49,531 nucleotides of DNA from Clostridia bacterium (GTDB lineage: Bacteria; Bacillota; Clostridia; Oscillospirales; CAG-272): NCBI GenBank assembly GCA_017483305.1, contig JAFULC010000032.1, forward strand, positions 1 to 49,531. Direction: 5' to 3'. The notes below the pieces were generated by a model that did no database searches, had not been told where the DNA came from, and saw nothing but the letters and a program-made list of their open reading frames with translations. Shown here one piece after another: positions 36,859 to 45,726 of this stretch. The translations under genes were made by a program, and so were the position numbers. Numbering within the stretch: position 1 is the stretch's first letter; every line of letters starts with the position of its first letter.

Positions 36859-38028
36859 TTATTCATTTATCTCAGATACGATAGAGAGCAGCTTGCTCTT
36901 TTCGTTAATAGAAGGGGTTTTTATAACAAGGCTCAAGAGCTTCTGCATAAGGATTCCTATGCTTTTCGGAGTTATTCCGATGCTTATAAGATCGTTTCCA
37001 CTGACGGCGAGATCGGAAATTTTTACGCAGGGATTTTTTGCTCTTTCGGCAGAAATAACTGTCGATAGCTCTTGATTTTCTCTCAAAAGCGCCGCATCAT
37101 TTGCTAATTCTCCGTATTTTGAAAGCATAAGTCTTGCCTTGACGTCAGTGGGCTCGCTTGAATTTGTAATTTCGGCATACAGGCAGTCGTCACATAGTAA
37201 CTTTACCTGTGATGTTATCTCGTTTGAAAGCTTCATAACCGAAAGATTTGGTACTCCGTAAAAAAGCGATGAAAGACGTGCCGAAAAGCTTTCGGGGAGC
37301 GAGGATATTGCTGTTTTTGGAGAGCTTATGGACGGGTGGATGTATTTTGCGAGGTCAAGCTCAAGCAGAAGTGATATTCCTCTGTCTGCGTTTTTGGAGA
37401 GAAGTATTTTTTTTAGCTCCACGGATTTTCTTTCGGCAGAAACGTCATTGAGTCTGCTACCGAGTGATTTTGCCGCTGCTTTTGTGTAGTTGTCTATTGA
37501 AAAATCAAGTGTTGTTGCGAATCTTACGGCTCGGAGAATACGGAGAGCGTCCTCAGTGAATCTTTTTTCGGGGTCTCCGACGGCACGAATGATCTTGTTT
37601 TCAATATCGTTCCGACCCCCGAAAATATCGGTTATTTCGTTACTTGAAAGGGGATCGCCTGCCATCGCGTTAACCGTAAAGTCGCGGCGGCGCAGATCCT
37701 CGGAAAGCTCGGGAGTGAAGGTCACGCTGTCGGGGTGGCGCGAGTCGGTATAGCTGCCGTCGATTCTGAAGGTCGTGCACTCGTAGCTATCGCTTCCGAT
37801 AAGGACGGTCACCGTGCCGTGCTTAAGTCCCGTCGGAATCGTGCGCAGGTTTGCTTTTTCAAATATTTCAAGCATTTTTGAGGGAGGGCAGTCGGTGGTC
37901 ATATCCCAGTCGGCAGGAATTTTTCCCATCAGGGCGTCGCGGATGCAGCCGCCCACGGCGTATGCTTTATAGCCGTTGTCGGATAAAATTTTTGCTATTC
38001 TTGATACGTTTTCGGGATATTTTATCAT
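36859..38028 (-). CDS. cca: CCA tRNA nucleotidyltransferase (polymerase beta-type)
   Basis: Class II CCA-adding enzyme that repairs or adds the tRNA 3' CCA. The 389-residue protein has the nucleotidyltransferase signature YAVGGCIRDALMGKIPADWDM near residues 22-42 with the catalytic Asp pair, RRRDFTVNAMAGD near 113-125, and the base-recognition segment RFTEDALRILRAVRFATTLDF near 156-176. A helical body follows. It lacks an obvious HD domain. The upstream promoter is at 38065-38093. GGAGG is about 14 bases before the start, a rather long gap. Confidence 0.93.
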   Translation of the reverse strand: MIKYPENVSRIAKILSDNGYKAYAVGGCIRDALMGKIPADWDMTTDCPPSKMLEIFEKANLRTIPTGLKHGTVTVLIGSDSYECTTFRIDGSYTDSRHPDSVTFTPELSEDLRRRDFTVNAMAGDPLSSNEITDIFGGRNDIENKIIRAVGDPEKRFTEDALRILRAVRFATTLDFSIDNYTKAAAKSLGSRLNDVSAERKSVELKKILLSKNADRGISLLLELDLAKYIHPSISSPKTAISSLPESFSARLSSLFYGVPNLSVMKLSNEITSQVKLLCDDCLYAEITNSSEPTDVKARLMLSKYGELANDAALLRENQELSTVISAERAKNPCVKISDLAVSGNDLISIGITPKSIGILMQKLLSLVIKTPSINEKSKLLSIVSEINE

Positions 38029-38064
38029 AACTGTGATCGTGACCTCCTTTACTTTTATATCATT

Positions 38065-38093
38065 ATTATAATAAAAAAAGGGCGGGTTGTCAA
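38065..38093 (-). promoter_or_regulatory. Promoter of the cca unit
   Basis: Minus strand TTGACA (38093-38088), 17-base spacer, TATAAT (38070-38065): full consensus. Confidence 0.85.
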
Positions 38094-38141
38094 TAGACTG
38101 AAGGGATTATTCGATCCTGAGCGGCTGTTTGAGGCTTGCTA

Positions 38142-38170
38142 TTGACATATTGAACATTATTTGGTATAAT
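38142..38170 (+). promoter_or_regulatory. Promoter of the small membrane protein at 38203
   Basis: TTGACA (38142-38147) and TATAAT (38165-38170), 17-base spacer, full consensus, about 32 bases before the start. Confidence 0.85.
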
Positions 38171-38202
38171 TATTGTGTAAAAATAAAGAAGGAGTACTTA
38201 TT

Positions 38203-38547
38203 ATGATAAAGCTAGAGAACAAAATTAACAAGGTATCTTTATTTGTTAACGTAGCGATTTGGATTGTGCACATCATAGGTATCGTAATTCTCGGACTATC
38301 AAATTTTATTTTGACAGATAATCAGTTTTTCTTTAATGTTGTTGATCCATCTGTTAGAGCCATATTTCTTTTTACTATAATCTCTTCTTCATTGGCAGTA
38401 TGCATGTTCTTTATAAACGCGATAAGAAATATTGTTTGTAAGGTGCCGTTTAAAAAAACAATTATTAACATTGTTTTCTTAGCAATATCTACTGTATCAA
38501 TTTTTCTATATATGATAGTATTTGTGTCATGCACAGGTGGAGTATAA
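38203..38547 (+). CDS. Small three-helix membrane protein, unknown function
   Basis: A 114-residue, very hydrophobic protein with three predicted transmembrane helices (about residues 14-34, 50-72 and 85-109) and few charged residues outside them. The start is ATG 38203 because AAGGAG lies eight bases upstream; an earlier in-frame start lies in the leader. The gene is markedly more AT-rich in codon choice (ATA, AAA, TTT) than its neighbours and has its own consensus promoter, so it may have been acquired. I cannot name its family. Confidence 0.6.
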   Translation: MIKLENKINKVSLFVNVAIWIVHIIGIVILGLSNFILTDNQFFFNVVDPSVRAIFLFTIISSSLAVCMFFINAIRNIVCKVPFKKTIINIVFLAISTVSIFLYMIVFVSCTGGV

Positions 38548-38606
38548 CAGGTCTGTTGAAAATTTAATATAATTATTATGTAAAAAGCTTTTTAAACTGA
38601 AAAATC

Positions 38607-38635
38607 TTGACAAAATCAAATTTTTGTTGTATAAT
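38607..38635 (+). promoter_or_regulatory. Promoter of the FAD-dependent dehydrogenase gene
   Basis: TTGACA (38607-38612) and TATAAT (38630-38635), 17-base spacer. Confidence 0.85.
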
Positions 38636-38669
38636 AATTCGGTTTGAAAAGTGCAAGGAGATATAAATT

Positions 38670-40049
38670 ATGAAAACTAACGTAGCAATAATAGGCGGCG
38701 GTATAGGCGGTCTTATGGCTGCTTATCAGTTGAAGGTCAACAAGCCCCAGATCAACGTAACCATAATAGAGCGCGGATTTGAGCTTGAAAAGCGTCATTG
38801 TCCTGCAGGTCACAACAAGGCTTGCGTTCACTGTAAGGTCTGCTCGATCACGGGCGGATATGCGGGCGCGGGCGCGTTTTCCGACGGAAAATTCAATCTC
38901 GGAACGGCTTACGGCGGTTATATGGGCGAGGAGCTCGGTGAAAGAATGGCGATGAAGTACATAAACGGAGTCGACGATGTGCTGAAGTCCTTCTCCGACG
39001 ATTATCCCGAGCTTTACCGCTCGAGCGAGGAGCTCAAGCTCAAGTGCTTGCAGAATAATCTTCGTCTGCTTGATATGAACGTTCGCCATCTTGGAACCGA
39101 TAAGAATTTCAAGACGATGCAGGCGCTTATAAAGCATCTTGACAAGGTCGGAGTAAATATGCTTTCCGGAACGGAATGTGTTTCGGTCGACAAGGTTGAA
39201 GGTGGATATACTCTTACTGTGCGCAAGGGCAAGGAAGAGAGCGTAATAGAGGCTGAAAAGGTTATAATCGCGACGGGTAGAAGCGGCGCGGAGTTCGTCA
39301 GCACCTTCTGCCAGAAGTTTGGAATCAAAATGAACACCAACTCGGTCGATATCGGTGTAAGAGTTGAAATGAAGGATATTATCTGGAAGGAATTTTCCTC
39401 GCAGATCTACGAGCCGAAGATCCTTTGCAGAACCAAGACCTTTGAGGACAGAACGAGAATGTTCTGCTTCAATCAGGGCGGTATCGTTTCGGCAGAGAAC
39501 AACCACGGTGTAATCACCGCAAACGGACACAGCTTTGCAGAGCCCGAAAAGAAGACCGAGAATTGCAACTTTGCGATCCTTTCTTCAATCCACTTTAACG
39601 GAAACTTCAACAAGCCCACCGAATACGCCGAAAATATCGCGCGTAATATGAACTTTGCGGGCGACGGCAATATTATCGTTCAGAGATTTGGAGATCTTGT
39701 CCGCGGAAGAAGAACCAACGAGCACCGTCTGGCTGCCAACACAGTCATCCCGACCTTGAAGGCATACCCCGGTGACCTTTCGATAGTTCTTCCGTACCGT
39801 GCGTTGACCAATATTATCGAGACTATATACGCGCTCGATAAGGTTGCTCCCGGAACGGCAAATCCCGACACTCTGCTTTACGGATGCGAAAATAAATATT
39901 ACAGTATTCGTCCCGAGCATAACGGACATTTCGAGGTTATGGACGGAGTTTATATGATCGGAGACGGAAGCGGAATCACGCGCGGACTTTCACAGAGCGG
40001 TGCGATGGGACTTTTCGTTGCAGATCATATCTGCGGAGTAGAACAATAA
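38670..40049 (+). CDS. FAD-dependent dehydrogenase of the COG2509 type
   Basis: A 459-residue flavoprotein. The Rossmann start VAIIGGGIGGLMAAYQL (residues 5-21) binds FAD, followed by the unusual cysteine-rich stretch CPAGHNKACVHCKVCSITGGY near 44-64 and AGAFSDGKFNLGTAYGG, which characterise this uncharacterised dehydrogenase family. A second flavin-contact motif VYMIGDGSGITRGLSQSGAMG lies near 431-451. The substrate is not known; the clustered cysteines could bind metal or be redox active. It is a stand-alone unit between its own promoter and terminator, with AGGAG before ATG 38670. Confidence 0.82.
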   Translation: MKTNVAIIGGGIGGLMAAYQLKVNKPQINVTIIERGFELEKRHCPAGHNKACVHCKVCSITGGYAGAGAFSDGKFNLGTAYGGYMGEELGERMAMKYINGVDDVLKSFSDDYPELYRSSEELKLKCLQNNLRLLDMNVRHLGTDKNFKTMQALIKHLDKVGVNMLSGTECVSVDKVEGGYTLTVRKGKEESVIEAEKVIIATGRSGAEFVSTFCQKFGIKMNTNSVDIGVRVEMKDIIWKEFSSQIYEPKILCRTKTFEDRTRMFCFNQGGIVSAENNHGVITANGHSFAEPEKKTENCNFAILSSIHFNGNFNKPTEYAENIARNMNFAGDGNIIVQRFGDLVRGRRTNEHRLAANTVIPTLKAYPGDLSIVLPYRALTNIIETIYALDKVAPGTANPDTLLYGCENKYYSIRPEHNGHFEVMDGVYMIGDGSGITRGLSQSGAMGLFVADHICGVEQ

Positions 40050-40052
40050 AAC

Positions 40053-40090
40053 AAAAAAATGGCTGAGTCGGTAGACTCAGCCATTTTTTT
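40053..40090. terminator. Bidirectional terminator
   Basis: AAAAAAATGGCTGAGTC and its complement ending at 40089 flank a GGTA loop, between convergent genes. Confidence 0.92.
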
Positions 40091-41054
40091 ATGCCCAGCT
40101 CATTGTGGAGGGCTTTTTGTCGTATATGATAACATTCTTTAAGAAGCTTACCGCCTTTGCAAGACCCTCGTCGATAGACATATAGCTGTCCTCATGCTCG
40201 ATCGAGAGAACGCGGTCATAGCCGCAGAGCTGAAGATTTGAAACAAGATCTCTCCAATAGGTCTCGCCGTTGCCGTAGCCAACCGTACGGAATACCCACG
40301 CGCGATGGAGCTCGTCACCGTAATGCTTGGTGTCAAGCACACCGTTTTTCGCGGTGTTGTATTTGTCGATCTTGGTATCCTTGGCGTGAACGTGGTATAT
40401 CGCGCCCGCAAGCTCGCGCGTTGCGGCTACGGGATCGATTCCTTGCCAGATCAAGTGGCTGGGGTCGAGATTTGCTCCGATAACGTCGCCAACTGCCTCG
40501 CGAAGCTTCAGGAGAGTTTCGGGATTGTAGACGCAGAAGCCCGGGTGCATCTCAAAGGCTATGCGTACGCCGTGAGATTTTGCGAATGCGCCCGCTTCCT
40601 TCCAATAGGGGATAAGAACCTCGTTCCACTGCCAATCGAGAATGGCGAGAAAATCCTCGGGCCAAGGGCAAGTTACCCAGTTTGGATATTTTGAATTTTC
40701 AGAGTCACCGGGGCAGCCGGAGAAGGCAACTATTGTGTCTACTCCGAGCTTTTCGGCAAGCAGGACTGCTTCTCTGAAGTCCTTATCGTACTGAGCCGCT
40801 ATCGCCTTATTCGGATGCACGGGGTTTCCGTGGCAGGCGAGAGCGCAGATCTCGGTATCGTACTTTTTGAAGGTCGCGACAAATTCATCGTATTTTTTGG
40901 GGTCTGCAAGCAGCTCTGCGGGGTTGCAGTGCGCCTTTCCGGGATAGCCGCCCGCACCTATCTCAACGGTGTGAACTCCAAGATCGGTAATTATTTTCAA
41001 AGCCTCGTCAAGCGGCTTTGCTCCGTAAAGATTTGCAAGAACGCTGAGTTTCAT
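40089..41054 (-). CDS. Sugar phosphate isomerase/epimerase-type TIM-barrel protein
   Basis: A 321-residue xylose-isomerase-like (AP endonuclease 2 superfamily) protein. Metal-site segments are visible: VEIGAGGYPGKAHCNP near residues 30-45, IAFEMHPGFCVYNPETL near 169-185 (Glu), GANLDPSHLIWQGID near 193-207 (Asp and His), IYHVHAKDTKID near 219-230 (His) and VLSIEHEDSYMS near 280-291 (Glu). Such enzymes interconvert keto-sugars or myo-inositol derivatives; the substrate is not known. It is 14 bases downstream of a Gfo/Idh/MocA oxidoreductase, a frequent pairing for sugar or inositol breakdown. Confidence 0.85.
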   Translation of the reverse strand: MKLSVLANLYGAKPLDEALKIITDLGVHTVEIGAGGYPGKAHCNPAELLADPKKYDEFVATFKKYDTEICALACHGNPVHPNKAIAAQYDKDFREAVLLAEKLGVDTIVAFSGCPGDSENSKYPNWVTCPWPEDFLAILDWQWNEVLIPYWKEAGAFAKSHGVRIAFEMHPGFCVYNPETLLKLREAVGDVIGANLDPSHLIWQGIDPVAATRELAGAIYHVHAKDTKIDKYNTAKNGVLDTKHYGDELHRAWVFRTVGYGNGETYWRDLVSNLQLCGYDRVLSIEHEDSYMSIDEGLAKAVSFLKNVIIYDKKPSTMSWA

Positions 41055-41068
41055 TTTTGTCCTCCTAA

Positions 41069-42148
41069 TTAAAAGCGGTAGATATCGCCTGATTCGGCGG
41101 ATTTATAGATACCCTCGAGGATCTTTGTAACTACAAGCGCCTGCTCGGGAAGAACGCAAGGGTCTTTGTCGTTGATGACAGCGTCTATCCACTGCGCTGC
41201 CTCCATTATCTCGGGGGTGGCACCGGTGATGCCGTCAAAGAATGCCGCGCCCTGAGGATTGAGAGAGGGCTTGAGTACGTATTGGCTGTTGTTTCTGATG
41301 CCGTTTATACGAACACCGTCGTGTATATCTCCGCCTGCGAGCGTTCCGCAGACGAGAGTTGTCGCCTCGCGGACTTCAAGAGTGTTGAGTGCCCAAGAAG
41401 CCTCAAGATTTATAGTAGCGCCGTTTTCCATAACGACAAAGCCGAAAGCAGAGTCCTCAACGGTGAACTTTTCGGGATCCCAGTTGCCCCAGGCGTTGCC
41501 CTGATCTGTCTGATCGTTGAGCTTGTGGAACTTTGTTCCTACGCAATATTTGGGCTTGTAGTTGTCCATTATCCAAAGAGTGAGATCAAGGCTGTGTGTT
41601 CCAATATCGATAAGAGGACCTCCGCCCTGCTCGTATTCGTTCAAAAATACTCCCCAGGTGGGAACGGCTCTGCGACGGATCGCGGTCGCCTTGGCATAAT
41701 AGATATCTCCAAACGTGCCGTTGAGAGCCTCTTGCTTAAGAAACTGCGCTTCGGGATACTGGCGAGTCTGATATCCGATGGTAAGCTTCTTACCAGTCCT
41801 TTTTGACGCTTCAAGCATTTTTTCCGCCTCTGCTGAATTGATCGCCATAGGCTTTTCGCACATAACGTGCTTGCCCGATTCGAGAGCGTCTACCGTTATA
41901 AAGCAGTGCGAACGGTTAGGTGTGCAGACATGAACTACGTCAATAGTTTTGTCCTCAAGCAGCTCTTTATAATCTGTATATACTTTTGCATCGGGAGTGC
42001 CGAAATTCGCCTTTGCCTTCAGCGCTCTTTCCTCAATAATATCGCAAAACGCGACCATTTCAACGTTGGGAAGACTTTTAAGAGAGGGCATGTGCTTTTT
42101 GTTTGCAATGCCGCCGCAGCCTATAATGCCTATTTTTACCTTGTCCAT
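41069..42148 (-). CDS. Gfo/Idh/MocA family oxidoreductase
   Basis: A 359-residue NAD(P)-dependent sugar or polyol dehydrogenase. The N-terminal Rossmann fold begins VKIGIIGCGGIANKKHMPSL (residues 3-22), and the family motif CEKPMAINSAEAEKML near residues 95-110 contains the catalytic-site Lys of EKP. GGGPLIDIGTHSLDLTLWIM near 176-195 carries the Asp and His of the active-site helix. Substrate unknown. It heads the two-gene minus-strand unit with the isomerase; GGAG lies before ATG 42148 and the promoter is at 42187-42215. Confidence 0.9.
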   Translation of the reverse strand: MDKVKIGIIGCGGIANKKHMPSLKSLPNVEMVAFCDIIEERALKAKANFGTPDAKVYTDYKELLEDKTIDVVHVCTPNRSHCFITVDALESGKHVMCEKPMAINSAEAEKMLEASKRTGKKLTIGYQTRQYPEAQFLKQEALNGTFGDIYYAKATAIRRRAVPTWGVFLNEYEQGGGPLIDIGTHSLDLTLWIMDNYKPKYCVGTKFHKLNDQTDQGNAWGNWDPEKFTVEDSAFGFVVMENGATINLEASWALNTLEVREATTLVCGTLAGGDIHDGVRINGIRNNSQYVLKPSLNPQGAAFFDGITGATPEIMEAAQWIDAVINDKDPCVLPEQALVVTKILEGIYKSAESGDIYRF

Positions 42149-42186
42149 TGTATTCTCCTTTGTAAGAATTGGATTTTTATATGCTA

Positions 42187-42215
42187 ATTATACCGCGTTT
42201 TATCCCTTTTTTCAA
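42187..42215 (-). promoter_or_regulatory. Promoter of the Gfo/Idh-isomerase unit
   Basis: Minus strand TTGAAA (42215-42210), 17-base spacer, TATAAT (42192-42187). Confidence 0.8.
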
Positions 42216-42287
42216 GTGCTTATCATAACAAAAGAAAAAAATTGGTTATCTGCACAAATATTCGAGCTCTTTTTTGGGAAAAAGGAC

Positions 42288-42316
42288 TTGATTTGAGGGT
42301 GAAATAATGTTAAAAT
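42288..42316 (+). promoter_or_regulatory. Candidate promoter of the PHP-domain gene
   Basis: TTGATT (42288-42293) and TAAAAT (42311-42316), 17-base spacer. Confidence 0.5.
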
Positions 42317-42356
42317 ATAAAATGGAATTACGTTTGTATAATTAAAGGAGATTTTT

Positions 42357-43259
42357 ATGTTTGTTGATCTGCTTGGAAGGACCAGAGCAAAGCTCGGATT
42401 ACATACTCATACGACACGCTCCGACGGGTTCAAGACTCCCGAGGAGGCGGTCGAATTTTATATTGAGCAGGGATATGACGCGATCGCCCTGACTGAACAT
42501 TGGAAATTCAGTGAGGAGGGGGAGATCGGCGGTCTTAAGATAATTTCGGGCTGTGAATATGACGTTGGAAAGGACGATGGCACGTCCGGAGTTTTTCATA
42601 TTGTCGGAATCGGTATGACATCTGACCCAAAGATCCCTGAGGATTGGAAAAATATGGTCAAAACATCCGCATCCAAGGCGGCGGAGATAATAAAAACCAT
42701 CAAGCTTTATAACGGTCTTGCTATAGTTGCGCATCCATCCTGGAGTCTGAATACCGCAGAGCAGCTTTTACAGCTTGGAGATTTTGACGGACTTGAGATA
42801 TATAACTCGGTATCCGAGCACGGAATGAGCGACAGAGCCTATTCCGACGTGATCGCCGATCAGCTTGCATCAAGAGGAAGACTTACACGCCTTTTAGCTG
42901 CGGACGATGCGCATTATTACGACGGAGATCAGTGCCGCGCGGCGATCATGGTCGAGACCACGGATATGGATACGCAGGGGCTTATAAGAGCAATTCGCGC
43001 AGGCAGATTTTACGCAACTCAGGGCCCTGAGGTGCATATTGAAAAGATCGCTCCCGACAAGGTAAGAGTAAAATGCTCGCCTTGCTCCAAGGTGGTTTTC
43101 CAGAGCAACTGTGTGTGGTCTCGCGGCAGAGCTGTCAGAGGTGAGGGGATTATTGAGGCGGAATACGTAAAATACGGTCCCGACCGATTCGTGCGCGCCG
43201 AGGTGACCGATGCCGATGGCAAGAAGGCGTGGACAAACTACGTTGAATTTGATTGCTAA
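42357..43259 (+). CDS. PHP-domain metal-dependent hydrolase
   Basis: A 300-residue protein. The PHP signature LGLHTHTTRSDGFKTPEEAVEF near residues 13-34 supplies His-x-His and Asp metal ligands; DAIALTEHWKF near 41-51, AIVAHPSWS near 122-130 and AADDAHYYDGD near 181-191 supply the others. PHP proteins act on phosphoesters, so a phosphoesterase on a small molecule is likely. The last 90 residues form a beta-rich tail (VHIEKIAPDKVRVKCSP onward). AAAGGAG precedes ATG 42357. It is divergent from the sugar-dehydrogenase unit and 61 bases upstream of a MATE exporter gene. Confidence 0.87.
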   Translation: MFVDLLGRTRAKLGLHTHTTRSDGFKTPEEAVEFYIEQGYDAIALTEHWKFSEEGEIGGLKIISGCEYDVGKDDGTSGVFHIVGIGMTSDPKIPEDWKNMVKTSASKAAEIIKTIKLYNGLAIVAHPSWSLNTAEQLLQLGDFDGLEIYNSVSEHGMSDRAYSDVIADQLASRGRLTRLLAADDAHYYDGDQCRAAIMVETTDMDTQGLIRAIRAGRFYATQGPEVHIEKIAPDKVRVKCSPCSKVVFQSNCVWSRGRAVRGEGIIEAEYVKYGPDRFVRAEVTDADGKKAWTNYVEFDC

Positions 43260-43320
43260 TAAACTTTAGACATTTGACGGTATTGCAAATTTTGAAAAGA
43301 ACAAAAGAAGGTAAATAAAA

Positions 43321-44709
43321 TTGTCTTTGACAGAAAATGAATTGAAATATAAAAAAATGACCGAGCAATCGGTCTGGAAATTGGTTATAATCCTCGGTAT
43401 ACCAACGACGATCAGTATGCTGATAACCAATATCTACAATATGGCGGATACATATTTCGTCAGCAATCTTGGGACCGCGCAGGGCGGTGCGCCGAGCATT
43501 GTTTTCAGTATAATGGCGCTTTTGCAGGCGTTCGGATTTATGTTCGGACACGGCGCGGGAAGTCACGTCAGTCGACTTTTGGGCGCAAAGAGGGATGATC
43601 AGGCGGGCAAATTTACCTCGACAAGCCTTTTGCTTTCAACCTCGTGCGGCATTATAATTATGATATTCGGATTGATCTTCCTTGAGCCACTTATGTGGTT
43701 TTTGGGAAGTGACGAGCAGATATTGCCGTATGCTATGGATTACGCCAAGTATATTTTTATCGGCGCTCCTGCTCTGACGGCGTCCTGTGTCTTCAATAAC
43801 GTGTTGAGATATGAGGGAAAGGCGACCTTTGCGATGGTTGGTCTTACCTCGGGCGGTATACTTAATATTTTGCTTGATTACGTTTTTATCATGCATATGG
43901 GTATGGAGACCGCGGGTGCGGGACTTGCTACCGCTATCTCGCAATACGTCAGCCTGATAATCCTTGCCGTTCCTTATATTGTAGGAAAAACACAAAGCAA
44001 GATAAGCTTCAGAAAAGGCTTTATTTCGTTCAGAATCGTCTGGGATATTGTTACCACGGGATTCCCGAGCCTTATCAGACAGGGACTTGGAAGCGTTTCT
44101 ACCGCTATGCTCAATACTCAGGCGAGGGCTTTCGGAACTGCGGCTATTGCGGCGATGGGCTATGTATCGAAGACGGTTCAGTTTATATTCTGCGTCGGTC
44201 TTGGCATAGGTCAGGGCTTCCAGCCCGTATCGGCGTTTAATTACGGTGCGAAAAGGTATAGCCGAGTCAAAAAAGCAAGCTATGTTACGATGCTTTTGGG
44301 CTTAATTTTCATCGGAACTCTTTCGGTAGTTTGCTTTGCGCTTGCTCCTGAGATAATTTCGCTTTTCAACTCCGAAAAATCACCTCTTATCGAAGAAATA
44401 GGAGCGCAGGCGCTGCGATTTAACTGTATGGTGCTTTGGGTCTTGCCGTTTACGGTGGTTGGAAACATGATGTTTCAGAGTATAGGCAAGAGAGTGCCCG
44501 CGATACTTTTGTCGGCGTTGCAGAACGGCGTCGCGTTTATACCGATGATATATTTGCTCCCGTATTTGTTTGAAAAATATAATGGCAACGGCTTGGTCGG
44601 TCTTGAGCTGGCTCAGCCTGCGGCGTACGTTATCACGGCGGCGATCACCTTGCCTTGTACGGTGATTTTCCTGTCAAGGCTGCCGAAGGACGAAATTCAA
44701 CAAGAATAA
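43321..44709 (+). CDS. MATE family efflux transporter
   Basis: A 462-residue protein with about twelve transmembrane segments in the two-bundle MATE plan. Family-typical segments are IILGIPTTISMLITNIYNMADTYFVSNLG near residues 23-51 and, at the start of the second bundle, GFPSLIRQGLGSVSTAMLNTQARAFG near 251-276. MATE proteins extrude cationic drugs or metabolites in exchange for Na+ or H+. The start codon is taken as TTG 43321 with AAGAAGG nine bases before; ATG 43357 is the alternative. It ends in a bidirectional terminator. Confidence 0.93.
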   Translation: MSLTENELKYKKMTEQSVWKLVIILGIPTTISMLITNIYNMADTYFVSNLGTAQGGAPSIVFSIMALLQAFGFMFGHGAGSHVSRLLGAKRDDQAGKFTSTSLLLSTSCGIIIMIFGLIFLEPLMWFLGSDEQILPYAMDYAKYIFIGAPALTASCVFNNVLRYEGKATFAMVGLTSGGILNILLDYVFIMHMGMETAGAGLATAISQYVSLIILAVPYIVGKTQSKISFRKGFISFRIVWDIVTTGFPSLIRQGLGSVSTAMLNTQARAFGTAAIAAMGYVSKTVQFIFCVGLGIGQGFQPVSAFNYGAKRYSRVKKASYVTMLLGLIFIGTLSVVCFALAPEIISLFNSEKSPLIEEIGAQALRFNCMVLWVLPFTVVGNMMFQSIGKRVPAILLSALQNGVAFIPMIYLLPYLFEKYNGNGLVGLELAQPAAYVITAAITLPCTVIFLSRLPKDEIQQE

Positions 44710-44714
44710 AGATA

Positions 44715-44749
44715 AAACACCCTCGAGAAATTAAAACTCGAGGGTGTTT
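44715..44749. terminator. Bidirectional terminator
   Basis: AAACACCCTCGAG (44715-44727) and CTCGAGGGTGTTT (44737-44749) form a perfect 13-bp hairpin between convergent genes. Confidence 0.92.
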
Positions 44750-44751
44750 CC

Positions 44752-45606
44752 TTATTCTATACTTGGATATATCACCCGTGCAAGATAGCAGACAACAACT
44801 ACCGCAAAATAGAATTCGATTCGATCGATCGTGTACGATAATAAATTGAGTAGATGCATATAGATCGGAGAGTTAAAGTGCAGGGAGGACACTTTGAGCA
44901 CAAAAGGCTGATAGATTATAGGAATTATAAGATAAATACCCACCGCGATACAGGTCAGGGCAATAAGGTGAGATAATTTTACCTTTAATGGTTTTTTGTA
45001 AACTGTAAAAACGGTCAATGCCATCATAAATCCCATAAACACTAATAATATCCACGATATAATTACTTGGTGTGGATTCAGAGATGACGTGAACGTAAAA
45101 TATATCAGATCAGACGAGATAGAGGCGGAATTTAATATATATATTGAGATTACCTCGTGCACGACCCAAGCACACCAAAGCCAAGCGTGACTTTTAAAAA
45201 TAAAGCAAATACAAGCGCAAGCGAAGAAGGGGAGTGATGCTTCGAGACCTACCAAAATTCCCACAAAAACAGAAATTAATATAAATATTAAGAGACCGAG
45301 GGATAAAAAGATGATTCCTGCAAGCATTCTTCCTGTTTTTGACGTTGAATTGGCATTGACGTGCTCCTGCTTCGTCTTGACGGTCTTGTCGTCTTGATCG
45401 CAGGATGCTTGATATCCGTTGATAAGAGAGTCTATTGATATGTTGAAAATTTCTGCCAATTTAATGATCTTGTCAAGATCCGGAGTTGAAATATTGTTCT
45501 CCCATTTGGACACCGACTGTCTGGATACGTCAAGCAGGTCAGCAAGCTCTCCTTGAGAGATGTTTTTCTCTTTTCTCAGGTTGTATAAACGTTCTCCAAA
45601 GCTCAT
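44752..45606 (-). CDS. Membrane-bound XRE-family transcriptional regulator
   Basis: A 284-residue protein joining a helix-turn-helix domain (FGERLYNLRKEKNISQGELADLL to about residue 60, with DVSRQSVSKWEN as recognition part) to about six transmembrane helices (residues 93-275). The linker (64-90) is polar. The start ATG 45606 follows AAGGAG by eight bases; an upstream in-frame Met adds a non-family prefix. Similar HTH-plus-membrane proteins sense envelope or ligand signals; the target is unknown, perhaps its own promoter or the neighbouring MATE exporter. Confidence 0.85.
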   Translation of the reverse strand: MSFGERLYNLRKEKNISQGELADLLDVSRQSVSKWENNISTPDLDKIIKLAEIFNISIDSLINGYQASCDQDDKTVKTKQEHVNANSTSKTGRMLAGIIFLSLGLLIFILISVFVGILVGLEASLPFFACACICFIFKSHAWLWCAWVVHEVISIYILNSASISSDLIYFTFTSSLNPHQVIISWILLVFMGFMMALTVFTVYKKPLKVKLSHLIALTCIAVGIYLIIPIIYQPFVLKVSSLHFNSPIYMHLLNLLSYTIDRIEFYFAVVVVCYLARVIYPSIE

Positions 45607-45634
45607 AAGAAATTCTCCTTTCGTGTATGGGTAT

Positions 45635-45663
45635 ATTATACTCTTGCGGAGGATAAAAGTCAA
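45635..45663 (-). promoter_or_regulatory. Promoter of the XRE regulator gene
   Basis: Minus strand TTGACT (45663-45658), 17-base spacer, TATAAT (45640-45635). Confidence 0.85.
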
Positions 45664-45726
45664 TCAATCCGACTTTAAAATTTAGCAACTGACGGTTGAC
45701 AAGCAGAATTTTTATAAAATAAATCA

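Noticed and set aside
42337-42342. TATAAT just before the PHP gene as the -10 box
   Set aside because: Transcription would begin inside the ribosome binding site and no -35 box lies at the right distance; TTGATT/TAAAAT at 42288-42316 fits better.
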